A program made the position numbers and the translations under genes. Source: DASRDE01 sp035938175 (GTDB taxonomy: Bacteria; Vulcanimicrobiota; Vulcanimicrobiia; Vulcanimicrobiales; Vulcanimicrobiaceae). Taken from it: a stretch of 64,000 nucleotides of DNA. Shown here one piece after another: positions 41,999 through 50,024 of the stretch (position 1 is the stretch's first letter; each line of letters begins with the position of its first letter). The DNA lies in NCBI GenBank assembly GCA_035938175.1, contig DASZHD010000027.1, positions 1-64,000 on the forward strand, given 5' to 3'. Below the pieces are notes generated by a model. It was given only the letters and a program-made list of their open reading frames with translations. It did not search any database and had not been told where the DNA came from.

Positions 41999-42919
41999 AT
42001 GGGTCGATCTGTTCTCACTGCCGCATCAGCAGCGGCAGTTTTGGTCTTCCTTGCCGCCTGCGGAAGCGGCAGCACGCCCAGCACGAGCGTTTCCGGTGAG
42101 TCCGCTGCCTCGATGTCGCAAGCCGTCGTCGAAGACGGCCACGTACTGCCCGGCACGCATCTCCTTCGCCCGCATCAGGTAATCGGCAGCGGTCTGAGCG
42201 GCCAGATCGCAAAACCCTCGGAAAACCTCGTCTATCACAACGGGCAGGTGATGCTGTTTCCCGCGATCGGTTTAGTGTATTGGGGGTTCAATCGCAAGAA
42301 CGCCGATCCCGATAACGAGATCCCCTACCTGAACAGCTTTCTGCTGCACTTGCGCGACAGTTACCCGTTGAACGTCGTAACGCAGTATTACGAAATCTCC
42401 GGCGGCCACAAATACTACATACCGAATTATCCGGCGATGTCGATTGCATTTTGGTACGACGACGTCAACGCGCTGCCGTCTCCGCATCCCACCGACAAGG
42501 ACGTGCAGCAAGAAGCGCTGCGCGCCGCGTCGCACTTCAACTTCCAACTTCCCGGCGCCGACAACCTGATCATCGTTGCCATTCCGCACGGTGTTCCGAT
42601 GAACTACGCGGCCTGCGCGTATCACGGAAGAGTCGACGGCTTCACGTACACCAATTTGCCGTATCAACCGGATTTCGGGGCGGGCTGCGGCGCATATTCG
42701 GTGAACCCGGGTCCGATCGGCATTCTGGACGCCGTAACGGAGACTACCATTCACGAGGTGGCGGAAAGCATGACGGATCCGCTCTTCTTCGGCTGGTACG
42801 GACCGGGCGGCGAAATCGGCGACAAGTGTCAGCAGTTCGCGGCAAACGTGACAATTCACGGCGCAACGTTCCCGGTGCAGCCGCTTTGGAGTAACGAGAC
42901 GAGCGACTGCCGGTATTGA
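41999..42919 (+). CDS. HExxE lipoprotein, EXORDIUM-like motif
   Basis: The 306-residue protein has a lipoprotein signal (AASAAAVLVFLAACGSG, lipobox LAAC). Near residue 243 it has TIHEVAESMTDPLFFGWYG, then EIGDKCQQF and a final PLWSNETSDCRY. This pattern (HExAE-x2-TDP, GW, EIGDKC, WSN near the C-terminus) recalls the plant EXORDIUM/phosphate-induced family and similar bacterial secreted proteins in which the HExxE is thought to be a metal site. It may be a secreted metalloprotein, possibly a protease; catalysis is not shown. AAAGGGAGG precedes the ATG. It begins 24 bases after the paralogue pair. Confidence 0.78.
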   Translation: MGRSVLTAASAAAVLVFLAACGSGSTPSTSVSGESAASMSQAVVEDGHVLPGTHLLRPHQVIGSGLSGQIAKPSENLVYHNGQVMLFPAIGLVYWGFNRKNADPDNEIPYLNSFLLHLRDSYPLNVVTQYYEISGGHKYYIPNYPAMSIAFWYDDVNALPSPHPTDKDVQQEALRAASHFNFQLPGADNLIIVAIPHGVPMNYAACAYHGRVDGFTYTNLPYQPDFGAGCGAYSVNPGPIGILDAVTETTIHEVAESMTDPLFFGWYGPGGEIGDKCQQFAANVTIHGATFPVQPLWSNETSDCRY

Positions 42920-42938
42920 GCGCATGATTCGCGCGACT

Positions 42939-42973
42939 TGTGGATAGGTAGATAGGACAGCATCTTATCCACG
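42939..42973. promoter_or_regulatory. Inverted pair of DnaA-box-like sequences
   Basis: TTGTGGATAG at 42938-42947 and TTATCCACG at 42965-42973 form an inverted repeat (GTGGATA / TATCCAC). Each is one base away from the DnaA box TTATCCACA or its complement. They lie just before the start of the gene at 42987. They could be an operator for another factor; two imperfect sites are weak evidence for DnaA. Confidence 0.35.
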
Positions 42974-42986
42974 AGGAGCCGAGCAC

Positions 42987-43772
42987 ATGAAACTACTGTC
43001 TTCTTTGCTGGCGGCCGGAGCCTTGATAACGCTTGCTCTTCCGGCCGCCGCGCAGGATGAGCCGCGCGTTATCTCCGGTACGATCACGAACGTGAACGGC
43101 CACCTGGTCACGATACAGCGCGCTCAAGGGACGATCGTCGTCGACGATCAGCCGGCGCTCGATCAGCGCATGACCGGCAACGTCGCCACCGGCCGTCGAG
43201 TCGTCGCGCGCGGGCATTGGCAAAACGGAACGTTCTACGCGACCAGCTTCGCCGACGCCGACGTGTATGCCGAAGCCGGAGAATCCGGTGAAAACGACAC
43301 GGACGCGTCCCGCCTGCACGGTGCCGTGCGCGGGACGATCACCGCGATCAGCGGACATCTGGTAACCGTAAAGTCCGGTGACGACACGTTCGTCATCAAC
43401 GATCAGCCGGCGCTCGACCGGCGCTTGACCGGAAGCGTCACAATGGGCCGCGACGTCATCGCGTCGGGCTACTGGCAAGGCGGAACGTTTTATGCTACGA
43501 CGGTGTCGGACGCAAGCGCGGCTGCGTCGAGCGATACGCCGGACTTTGGCGCGTTCCGCCACGTTCCGGACAGTCTGAGCGGAACGATTACCGCCGTTAG
43601 CGGCAACCAAGTCACGCTACAGCAAGCGACGCGCTCGCTAACCGTAAACGATCAACCTGCGCTCAACGCGAAGGCGACCGGGCCCGTAGCAGTGGGACGC
43701 CAAGTGGTTGCCGACGGATATTGGCTCCACGGCGTCTTTTATGCGACGACGTTCGCCGATGCGACGCCTTAG
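42987..43772 (+). CDS. Secreted three-repeat protein, DUF5666-like
   Basis: The 261-residue protein has a signal peptide (MKLLSSLLAAGALITLALPAAAQ) and three repeats of about 70-80 residues. Each opens with SGTIT-(N/A)-(V/I)-(N/S)-G-x-(L/Q)-VT and closes with NDQPAL-x-x-x-x-TG-x-V-x-x-GR-x-V-x-(A/D)-x-G-(H/Y)-W and FYAT(S/T). The beta pattern is like DUF5666 (OB-like) domains found in exported proteins. No function is known. GAGGAG precedes the ATG. It is followed by a strong terminator and is the last plus-strand gene of this block. Confidence 0.8.
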   Translation: MKLLSSLLAAGALITLALPAAAQDEPRVISGTITNVNGHLVTIQRAQGTIVVDDQPALDQRMTGNVATGRRVVARGHWQNGTFYATSFADADVYAEAGESGENDTDASRLHGAVRGTITAISGHLVTVKSGDDTFVINDQPALDRRLTGSVTMGRDVIASGYWQGGTFYATTVSDASAAASSDTPDFGAFRHVPDSLSGTITAVSGNQVTLQQATRSLTVNDQPALNAKATGPVAVGRQVVADGYWLHGVFYATTFADATP

Positions 43773-43810
43773 GCGCGAGCGTTAGCGCCGCGAAGGTCTC
43801 TCGCAAGAGT

Positions 43811-43849
43811 CGTGAAGCCTCTCGCTGATGCGAGAGGCTTCACGTTTCT
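43811..43849 (+). terminator. Rho-independent terminator
   Basis: CGTGAAGCCTCTCGC (43811-43825) pairs perfectly with GCGAGAGGCTTCACG (43830-43844) around a TGAT loop; TTTCT follows. The 15-base-pair stem ends the operon ending with the DUF5666-like gene. Confidence 0.92.
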
Positions 43850-43923
43850 GCCTGCGTACAGAGTTCCGGCCCGCGCTTGCTGTTGCTGCAGTCCGGCGGA
43901 ATACTGTGAGTATCGCCAGACTC

Positions 43924-44148
43924 TCAGGACGGATGCTTTCCACTCCAATTAGACTTACCGATCCGGTACATTTGGATTCCGAACGCCAAGAATATCCCCA
44001 AGATGCAACCGATACCGTAGCCGTCGAGTATGACTAAGGGCGTCATTGGGCGCGAAAGCGCAAAAATGCCCTCCATAAACAGTACGCCAATCGCCATGCA
44101 CCCCACAGCAAGCCCAACTGCTTGAAGAAATTTTCTTTTGTACGACAT
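43924..44148 (-). CDS. Small membrane protein
   Basis: This 74-residue protein has two hydrophobic segments (AVGLAVGCMAIGVLFM and GIGCILGIFLAFGIQM) and basic ends, so it is likely an integral membrane protein with both ends on the same side. AGGACTG lies upstream of the ATG. It is similar to no family I recognise. It lies 100 bases downstream of the F420-reductase-like gene in the same direction. Confidence 0.65.
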   Translation of the reverse strand: MSYKRKFLQAVGLAVGCMAIGVLFMEGIFALSRPMTPLVILDGYGIGCILGIFLAFGIQMYRIGKSNWSGKHPS

Positions 44149-44248
44149 TTTTTTCAGTCCTACAGCTCACATCCGTGGGATCGCATATCGTTACGGACCC
44201 AATCCATCGAACCCGCAATCGCACTCGCAATTGCACAGATGAATGGGA

Positions 44249-44914
44249 TTACGGCGCCGTCACCATTAGCTGCGCGCACCCGGCAGCAGTTTGAACGCGT
44301 GCGTGCGTGCTTCCCGCGCGGATTGCGTAGTGAACCCACAGCATGCACAGCGATTCCAGATACCGCGCCTCCTCGATCGCGCCGATGTCGATCACTTCGT
44401 TCTGCCATCCGAATGCGGTGAGAATATCGGCGACGATCTTCTTCGCCTCCGCGTCGTTTCCGGCAATAAACATCGTCGGCGGACCGCCGGGAATATCGGG
44501 GTCGACCATGTAGCCGTGTCCGACGATGTTGAACGCCTTCACGACCTTCGCGTCCGGAAGCCACCGCTGCACCGATTCACCCGCTGAATCGGAAAATCCA
44601 ATCGCCAGGCTCGGGAGTTTGCCTTCTTCGAACTTCAGCGGATTGGTCGTATCGATCACGACCTTCCCGCTGAAATTTTGTGCACCGGCAAGATCGATAG
44701 CGCTCTTCGTGCCGCTGAAGGCGGTTGCGAGCACCAGCAGCTCGCCGAACTTCGCCGTTTCGTCGAATGCTGCGGCGGCAATCCCCGCTTCTTTGGCAAA
44801 ATCCGCGACCTTTTCCGGATCGCGCGAACCGATCGTTACATCGTGCCCGCGTGAGGCAAACCCGCGCGCGAGCGTTTGCCCCACGTCGCCGCTTCCCAAC
44901 ACTCCGACCTTCAT
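44249..44914 (-). CDS. F420-dependent NADP reductase-like protein
   Basis: The 221-residue protein has a Rossmann N-terminus (KVGVLGSGDVGQTLARGF, then VTIGSRDP) and the FNO/NPDR pattern: VVIDTTNPL, the region SAGESVQRWLPDAKVVKAFN, and MFIAGNDAEAKKIV. Members include NADPH:F420 oxidoreductase and NADP-binding relatives that do not use F420. I cannot tell which; no F420 genes are in the window. The start is the ATG at 44914, which overlaps the aminotransferase stop (ATGA); a TTG at 44923 is less likely. Confidence 0.88.
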   Translation of the reverse strand: MKVGVLGSGDVGQTLARGFASRGHDVTIGSRDPEKVADFAKEAGIAAAAFDETAKFGELLVLATAFSGTKSAIDLAGAQNFSGKVVIDTTNPLKFEEGKLPSLAIGFSDSAGESVQRWLPDAKVVKAFNIVGHGYMVDPDIPGGPPTMFIAGNDAEAKKIVADILTAFGWQNEVIDIGAIEEARYLESLCMLWVHYAIRAGSTHARVQTAAGCAQLMVTAP

Positions 44915-46047
44915 ACTCTGCAATACTCCCCGATGCGTTCGATGCCGGCGCGTACTTGCTCCGGCGACGATACCCAGCTCAACCGGAGCCAGCCCTCAAA
45001 GGATGCACCGAATGCGATCCCGGGAATCGCGATAACGTCGTATTCGTCGGCGAGCTGCAAAGCCGACGGCAGCGACTCCCGCCCGTCCGGAAGACGGACG
45101 CACGCATAGAAGCTTCCGTCCGGTGCAATATACCGCAATCCGCTCTGCGCAAGATCGCGTACGACTTCGGCGCGGCGCTCACCGTACCACGCCGCGTGTT
45201 CGGCCAGCGCGCCGGGCGTTGCAAAGATACTGCGCGCAACCGCTTGCGCGAACGAGTCGGCGCACGAGGTCAGCCAGGCGTGAACTTTGACGACGTTGGC
45301 CGCGACGTCACCGGGTGCCATCGCCCATCCCAGCCGCAAACCCGTCAGCGCATTGCTCTTGCTCAAACTGTTCGTCACGACGGTGTACGGATACACCCGG
45401 CCGAAGTATCCCGCATCGTCCACGAAGGTTTGCTCGCGGTAAATTTCATCGTGCAGCACCCACACCGGGTCGCCGCCTCGCCGCAGCAGCGCGTTTGCGA
45501 GCGCCTCGACGGCATCGCGCCGGATCACGCGCGCCGTGGGATTGCACGGCGAGCAGATCACGATCAGGCGCGTCTTCGGTCCGACCGCGGCGGCGATCCG
45601 CTCGGGATCGAAGGCGAAATCGTCCTTTTCGGCCATCGCTACGCTGCGCACGCCGGCGCCTTCGAGCGCCGCCATCTTTGCGTACGACGGAAAGGCAGGT
45701 TCTACAACGAGCAATTCGTCGCGGGACGGATCCAGCAGCGTCTTCAATACCGCGTACGTCGCTTCTTGAGAACCGGTCGTTATGCACACGTTGTCGGCGC
45801 TCGTCATACCGGGATACGCATAATGCGCCGCGATCGCTTCGCGCAGATCGCGATCGCCGGCGTTCACCGTGTAGCGCAATCCGTGCTGTAATGCATGCTG
45901 CATGCCCGCTTGGAGATGAACCGCAGACGGCATGAGCGAGGGCTCTCCCAAACCGAGATCAGCCGACGTCGCCTTGCGTTTTGCCGCAACCTCGCGAATC
46001 AGCGAACCGGCAATCTGGGTTACCCGTGGATTCATGGCGCTGGCCAT
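44911..46047 (-). CDS. PLP-dependent aminotransferase, class I/II
   Basis: The 378-residue protein has DLGLGEPSL, ITTGSQEATYAVLKT, an SPCNPTA motif, the PLP Lys in NSLSKSNALTGLRLGW, and DEIYREQTFVD, with the C-terminal Arg region (EGWLRLSWVS). This is an aspartate-aminotransferase-like or MalY/AlaA-type fold I enzyme; amino donor is unknown. The ATG at 46047 and one at 46035 are both possible. The 3' end overlaps the reductase gene, so the two are coupled, and both follow the GGDEF-EAL gene. Confidence 0.9.
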   Translation of the reverse strand: MASAMNPRVTQIAGSLIREVAAKRKATSADLGLGEPSLMPSAVHLQAGMQHALQHGLRYTVNAGDRDLREAIAAHYAYPGMTSADNVCITTGSQEATYAVLKTLLDPSRDELLVVEPAFPSYAKMAALEGAGVRSVAMAEKDDFAFDPERIAAAVGPKTRLIVICSPCNPTARVIRRDAVEALANALLRRGGDPVWVLHDEIYREQTFVDDAGYFGRVYPYTVVTNSLSKSNALTGLRLGWAMAPGDVAANVVKVHAWLTSCADSFAQAVARSIFATPGALAEHAAWYGERRAEVVRDLAQSGLRYIAPDGSFYACVRLPDGRESLPSALQLADEYDVIAIPGIAFGASFEGWLRLSWVSSPEQVRAGIERIGEYCRV

Positions 46048-46089
46048 TCGTCACGGCAGCCGGGTTTCCGCCGCCGGCGGTACCGGCGC

Positions 46090-48510
46090 TCAACGCAGCG
46101 CCGCTTCCACCTCGTTCGCCGGTGCGGGCTTGCCGAACAGATAGCCTTGCGCGTACCGGCAACCGATTGCGCGCAGAAAGTCCGCTTGCGCCTGCGTCTC
46201 GACGCCTTCGGCTACGCAGTACAGCGACATTTTCTGCGCCAGCGCAACGACCGCCGCGGCGATCGCCGCGTCTTGCGGATCCGTGATAATGTCCGCAATG
46301 AAGACGCGATCGATCTTCACGCCCGCGATCGGAAGGCGTTTGAGATATCCCAGCGAGCTGTAGCCGGTGCCGAAATCATCGATGCTGACGGTTATTCCGG
46401 CATCGGCGAGCTCTTCAAGCGTGCCCATCGCTTTGTGCACGTCGTGCATTACGCCGCTCTCCGTGACCTCGATCTCCAGCAGCGAAGGTGGCAAGCCCGT
46501 TTGCTGCAACACCGTGCGCAGCCGTGCCGGTAGATTTCCCTGCTCCAAGTGTCGCGGCGAGACGTTGACCGCAATCGGCAAACGCCGGAGGCCTGCCGCG
46601 CCCCACGCTTGCGATTGGCGGCAAACGGTCTCCAGCACGTAATCGCCGATTGCAATGACCAGTCCGGTTTCCTCCGCAATCGTGATGAACCGATCCGGCT
46701 CCAAGAGCCCGTGCTCGGGGTGATTCCATCGCACGAGCGCCTCGAATAATATTATTTCGCCATCGTTCAAGTCGACGATCGGCTGATAGAATACGGTCAA
46801 TTCGCCCCGGTCCAGCGCGAGCCGCAAATCGTGTTCGATCGCCAAGCGGTCCACGGCGGCGACGTGCATGGCGGGCGTAAAAAATTGAAAGTTATCGCGT
46901 CCGCGGCTCTTTGCCTGATACATTGCGGTGTCCGCGTTCGCGATGAGCTCCGCAACGCCGGCGGTGTCCTGCGGAGCCACGCTAATGCCGATGCTGACGG
47001 TAAAATGGAGTTCGCGGCCGTCGATCACGATGGGCGGCGTCACGGCGTCGCGCACTGTTTGCGCAACGTCGGCCGCCTTCTCGGCGTGTTCCACTGCCGT
47101 AACCACGACGGCAAACTCATCTCCGCCCATTCGCGCCACCGTGTCTCCGTCGCGCAAGCGGGCTTTTAGCCGGCTGCCGATCTCGCGAAGAACCCGATCG
47201 CCGGCCGCGTGCCCGAGCGTATCGTTCACGTTCTTGAAGCGGTCTACGTCTAAAAACAGCACCGCTACGCACGTTCCGTTGCGGCGGGATTGAGCCAGCG
47301 CCTGCGAGAGGCGGTCGGTAAACAGCGCGCGGTTGGGCAAATTCGTCAACGGATCGTGATGGGCCAGAAACGTCAGTTCTTCTTCGGCGCGCTTGCGTTC
47401 GGTGATGTCGAGCTGCGTGCCGACGAGTCCGGTTACGGTTCCATCCTCGGCCACAAGCGGGCTGGCCGTGCGTTGAACCCAGCGCACGGAACCGTCGGTC
47501 AGCACGATGCGATGGTCGATCGCGAACCCCAGCTTCATCTCACGCGCGCGGTTCATCGCTTCCGAAAGCGCGTCTTGGTCGTCGGGATGGACGTAATCGA
47601 ACAGCACGCGTTCGGGAACCGTCAGATCCTCCGTGGGCGCTAATCCATAGAGCCGAAACAGCTCGCGCGACCACGCGATGCGGCCGGAGGCGAAATCGTA
47701 TCTCCAGGAACCGAGATGCGCGATCTCCTGCGCTTGATCCAGCCGCGCCTCGTTTTCGCGCAATGCGCGCTCTGTAACGACGCGCGAGGTTATGTCGTAC
47801 GCCGCGCCGACGATGCGATCGTCACCCGGCCCCGGTACGGGGCGCAGATGCACTTCCAAGAACCGGTCGTACCACGGTACTTCGAAATGCACGGTTTCGC
47901 CGCGCAGCGCGCGTTCGTAATACTCGATGCCGTCCGCCGTCCCGCGCGCGTTTACTTCCACTTCCGCAATCGATTTGCCGACGAGATCATCGGCGGGGAC
48001 GCGAAACGAGCTATACATCGCGCCACGCTGAAGCGACGTAATCCGCAGCGAGCCATCGCACGTAAACAAGGTAATCGGCATGCTTTCCATCACCGCGTTA
48101 AGACGCTCGAACACCTCGACGCGATCCGTCACGTCCACGGCCATGCCGAGTATGCTGTACGTTTCGCCGACGACCGGCTGCAGATGAATCTCCAGAACGC
48201 GCCCCGCGATGTGCTCTTCAAAACGGCAGGGCTCGCCGTGCAGCGCCGCGTGATAAAACCGCAGCGTATCGCTGCGCGCTTGCAGTTCGTCCTTGATCTG
48301 CGCGATGGTTTTGCCGATGTTTTGCTGCGCCTCGAGTACGGGAGCGAGACCGCCGCCTTCGACGAAGCGGAGCACCAAATCGCGGTCGAGCGTAAAAACG
48401 TAAAGCGGTAAACGGCTCAGCGCGAGGGCGAGGCGAATCTCGCGATCTTTCGCGGGCTCCGGCGAGATGGAAACGGAGAGTAATGCTGGGTTGAGGTCGT
48501 CTGTACTCAC
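46090..48510 (-). CDS. PAS-GGDEF-EAL cyclic-di-GMP enzyme
   Basis: The 806-residue protein has three PAS-like sensory domains (about 25-140, 145-265, 270-385), a GGDEF domain (about 385-545) and an EAL domain (about 555-800). The cyclase site is intact (RMGGDEF) and the RxxD inhibitory site lies five residues before it (RDGD). The EAL side keeps FEALVRW, EVTESGV, IDDFGTGYSSLGYL, KIDRVF and AEGVET, so phosphodiesterase activity is possible too. No transmembrane segment is seen, so it is cytosolic. Start is GTG 48510. Which activity wins is set by the signal; the signal is unknown. Confidence 0.94.
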   Translation of the reverse strand: MSTDDLNPALLSVSISPEPAKDREIRLALALSRLPLYVFTLDRDLVLRFVEGGGLAPVLEAQQNIGKTIAQIKDELQARSDTLRFYHAALHGEPCRFEEHIAGRVLEIHLQPVVGETYSILGMAVDVTDRVEVFERLNAVMESMPITLFTCDGSLRITSLQRGAMYSSFRVPADDLVGKSIAEVEVNARGTADGIEYYERALRGETVHFEVPWYDRFLEVHLRPVPGPGDDRIVGAAYDITSRVVTERALRENEARLDQAQEIAHLGSWRYDFASGRIAWSRELFRLYGLAPTEDLTVPERVLFDYVHPDDQDALSEAMNRAREMKLGFAIDHRIVLTDGSVRWVQRTASPLVAEDGTVTGLVGTQLDITERKRAEEELTFLAHHDPLTNLPNRALFTDRLSQALAQSRRNGTCVAVLFLDVDRFKNVNDTLGHAAGDRVLREIGSRLKARLRDGDTVARMGGDEFAVVVTAVEHAEKAADVAQTVRDAVTPPIVIDGRELHFTVSIGISVAPQDTAGVAELIANADTAMYQAKSRGRDNFQFFTPAMHVAAVDRLAIEHDLRLALDRGELTVFYQPIVDLNDGEIILFEALVRWNHPEHGLLEPDRFITIAEETGLVIAIGDYVLETVCRQSQAWGAAGLRRLPIAVNVSPRHLEQGNLPARLRTVLQQTGLPPSLLEIEVTESGVMHDVHKAMGTLEELADAGITVSIDDFGTGYSSLGYLKRLPIAGVKIDRVFIADIITDPQDAAIAAAVVALAQKMSLYCVAEGVETQAQADFLRAIGCRYAQGYLFGKPAPANEVEAALR

Positions 48511-48556
48511 CTGCGACGTCCCTTGGCGAACCCGGTATTACCGTGTTTCGAGCCCG

Positions 48557-49348
48557 CTACACGGCCACCTCGTAGTCCCGAAGTGCCGTATTCAGCGAGG
48601 TTTTTCGATCCGTCGACTCAGAGCGCGTACCGATGATCAGCGCGCACGGCACGCCGAACGCGCCGGCCGGAAATTCTTTGTTCATCGTTCCGGGAATTAC
48701 GACGGCTCGCGGGGGAACGCGTCCTTTCGTCACGACCGGCTCGTTCCCGCGCACGTCGACGATCGGCGTGCTGGACGTCAGAACCACCCCGGCCCCGAGT
48801 ACCGCTTCCCGTTCGACGCGCACCCCCTCGACGACAATGCACCGCGAACCGATGAACGCTCCGTCTTCGATGACGACCGGACTCGCCTGCGGCGGCTCCA
48901 AGACGCCGCCGATGCCGACGCCGCCGGACAGGTGTACGTGTTTGCCGATTTGCGCGCACGATCCGACCGTCGCCCACGTGTCGACCATCGTTCCCTCGTC
49001 GACGTACGCGCCGATATTCACGTAACCGGGCATCAAAATCGAACCGCGTCCCAAAAAGCTGCCGTAGCGCGCCACGCCGGGCGGAACGCAGCGCGCACCC
49101 AGAGCGGCGTAGTTCGTCTTGAGCGGAATCTTGTCGTAGTACGTGATGCTTTCGCCGCCCATGGGCGCGATTTGGCGAATGGCAAAATACTGCAGTATCG
49201 CCTCTTTGATCCACGCGTGCGTGATCCAATCGCCGTCGCGCGGTTCGCAAACGCGCAGGCGGCCTTCATCGAGGAGAGCGATCACCTCGTTGACGGCCGC
49301 CTCGTCGCGCGCGCGAATCCGCTTTTCGAGCTCTTCGCGATCGGCCAA
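48557..49348 (-). CDS. dapD: Tetrahydrodipicolinate N-succinyltransferase
   Basis: DapD succinylates tetrahydrodipicolinate in the lysine/diaminopimelate route that supplies peptidoglycan. The 263 residues contain the left-handed beta-helix repeats (GRGSILMPGYVNIGAYVDEG, TVGSCAQIGKHVHLSGGVGIGGVLEP) and the DapD-specific SITYYDKIPLK and final STPIVDVRG. It is slightly shorter at the N-terminus than the E. coli enzyme. The start is TTG 49348, one base after the stop of the upstream lipoprotein gene. The gene is separate from other dap genes in the window. Confidence 0.94.
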   Translation of the reverse strand: MADREELEKRIRARDEAAVNEVIALLDEGRLRVCEPRDGDWITHAWIKEAILQYFAIRQIAPMGGESITYYDKIPLKTNYAALGARCVPPGVARYGSFLGRGSILMPGYVNIGAYVDEGTMVDTWATVGSCAQIGKHVHLSGGVGIGGVLEPPQASPVVIEDGAFIGSRCIVVEGVRVEREAVLGAGVVLTSSTPIVDVRGNEPVVTKGRVPPRAVVIPGTMNKEFPAGAFGVPCALIIGTRSESTDRKTSLNTALRDYEVAV

Positions 49349-49350
49349 AG

Positions 49351-49827
49351 CTACATCGCCGGCGAAGCCGACGGCTGCGCCTGCATGCCGCCCGCGCCGT
49401 TATGATGCCGCACTCCGGCGGCATGATAGCCCGAGTTCACCGCGTCGCGCAGGCACATGTATTTGCCGTGCTTCGTACGGCCGTACATCGGATCCGAAGC
49501 CACGTGATACGCGTGCGTGCGTGAATTCGCCCAAACCGGAGCTTGGCCGCCCGGACAGCTGACGGAAGCCGGAATCGGCTCCGGTGAGCCGCGTGCCATG
49601 CGCTGGCCCGCCATGGCCGGCGATGCCGCGGCTGCCGGCGAGCCGGCGGGCGATGCCGCAGCGGTCGCTCCTGCGGCCGGTGAGCCGGCGGGCGCTGCAG
49701 CCGGAGAGCTTTGCGTTGTAGTGGTGGTCGTCGTCGTGCTGCTGCTGGAATTCTTACCGCCCGAACAGGCCGCAAGCGAGACGGCGGCCACGAGCGCGAG
49801 AATCAATGAAGGCAATGTTGATCGCAT
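49351..49827 (-). CDS. Low-complexity lipoprotein
   Basis: The 158-residue protein has a lipoprotein signal (LPSLILALVAAVSLAACSGG, lipobox LAAC) followed by runs of Ser and Thr, then a Pro/Ala/Gly-rich linker and a small C-terminal part with two Cys (SVSCPGGQAPVW; KYMCLRDAVNSGY) and HxxSDPMYG. It resembles surface lipoproteins with a spacer and a compact head. The head contains motifs seen in small periplasmic proteins but no named family. AGGAG lies four bases from the ATG at 49827. It is the first gene of a pair with dapD. Confidence 0.78.
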   Translation of the reverse strand: MRSTLPSLILALVAAVSLAACSGGKNSSSSTTTTTTTTQSSPAAAPAGSPAAGATAAASPAGSPAAAASPAMAGQRMARGSPEPIPASVSCPGGQAPVWANSRTHAYHVASDPMYGRTKHGKYMCLRDAVNSGYHAAGVRHHNGAGGMQAQPSASPAM

Positions 49828-49878
49828 AGTAACTCCTCGAGCGTACTCTGTATGGGGGACTATGCCCGTTCGCGAAGC

Positions 49879-49884
49879 ATTATA
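49879..49884 (-). promoter_or_regulatory. Possible -10 box for lipoprotein-dapD
   Basis: On the minus strand, TATAAT at 49884-49879 lies about 52 bases upstream of the lipoprotein ATG. No good -35 hexamer sits 16-18 bases further upstream, so support is limited. Confidence 0.4.
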
Positions 49885-50024
49885 GCCCAGCACCAACACG
49901 CCCTGGAGTTTTCAGGTTCCATCGCCGGCAGGCAACCCGCCCCTTCCGGTCTGGGTACAACCATCCTACAGCCCCCCGCGTTCCGCTTTGCGCGACCGGG
50001 GCCGTCTTGTTAAAGGGAGAGCTC

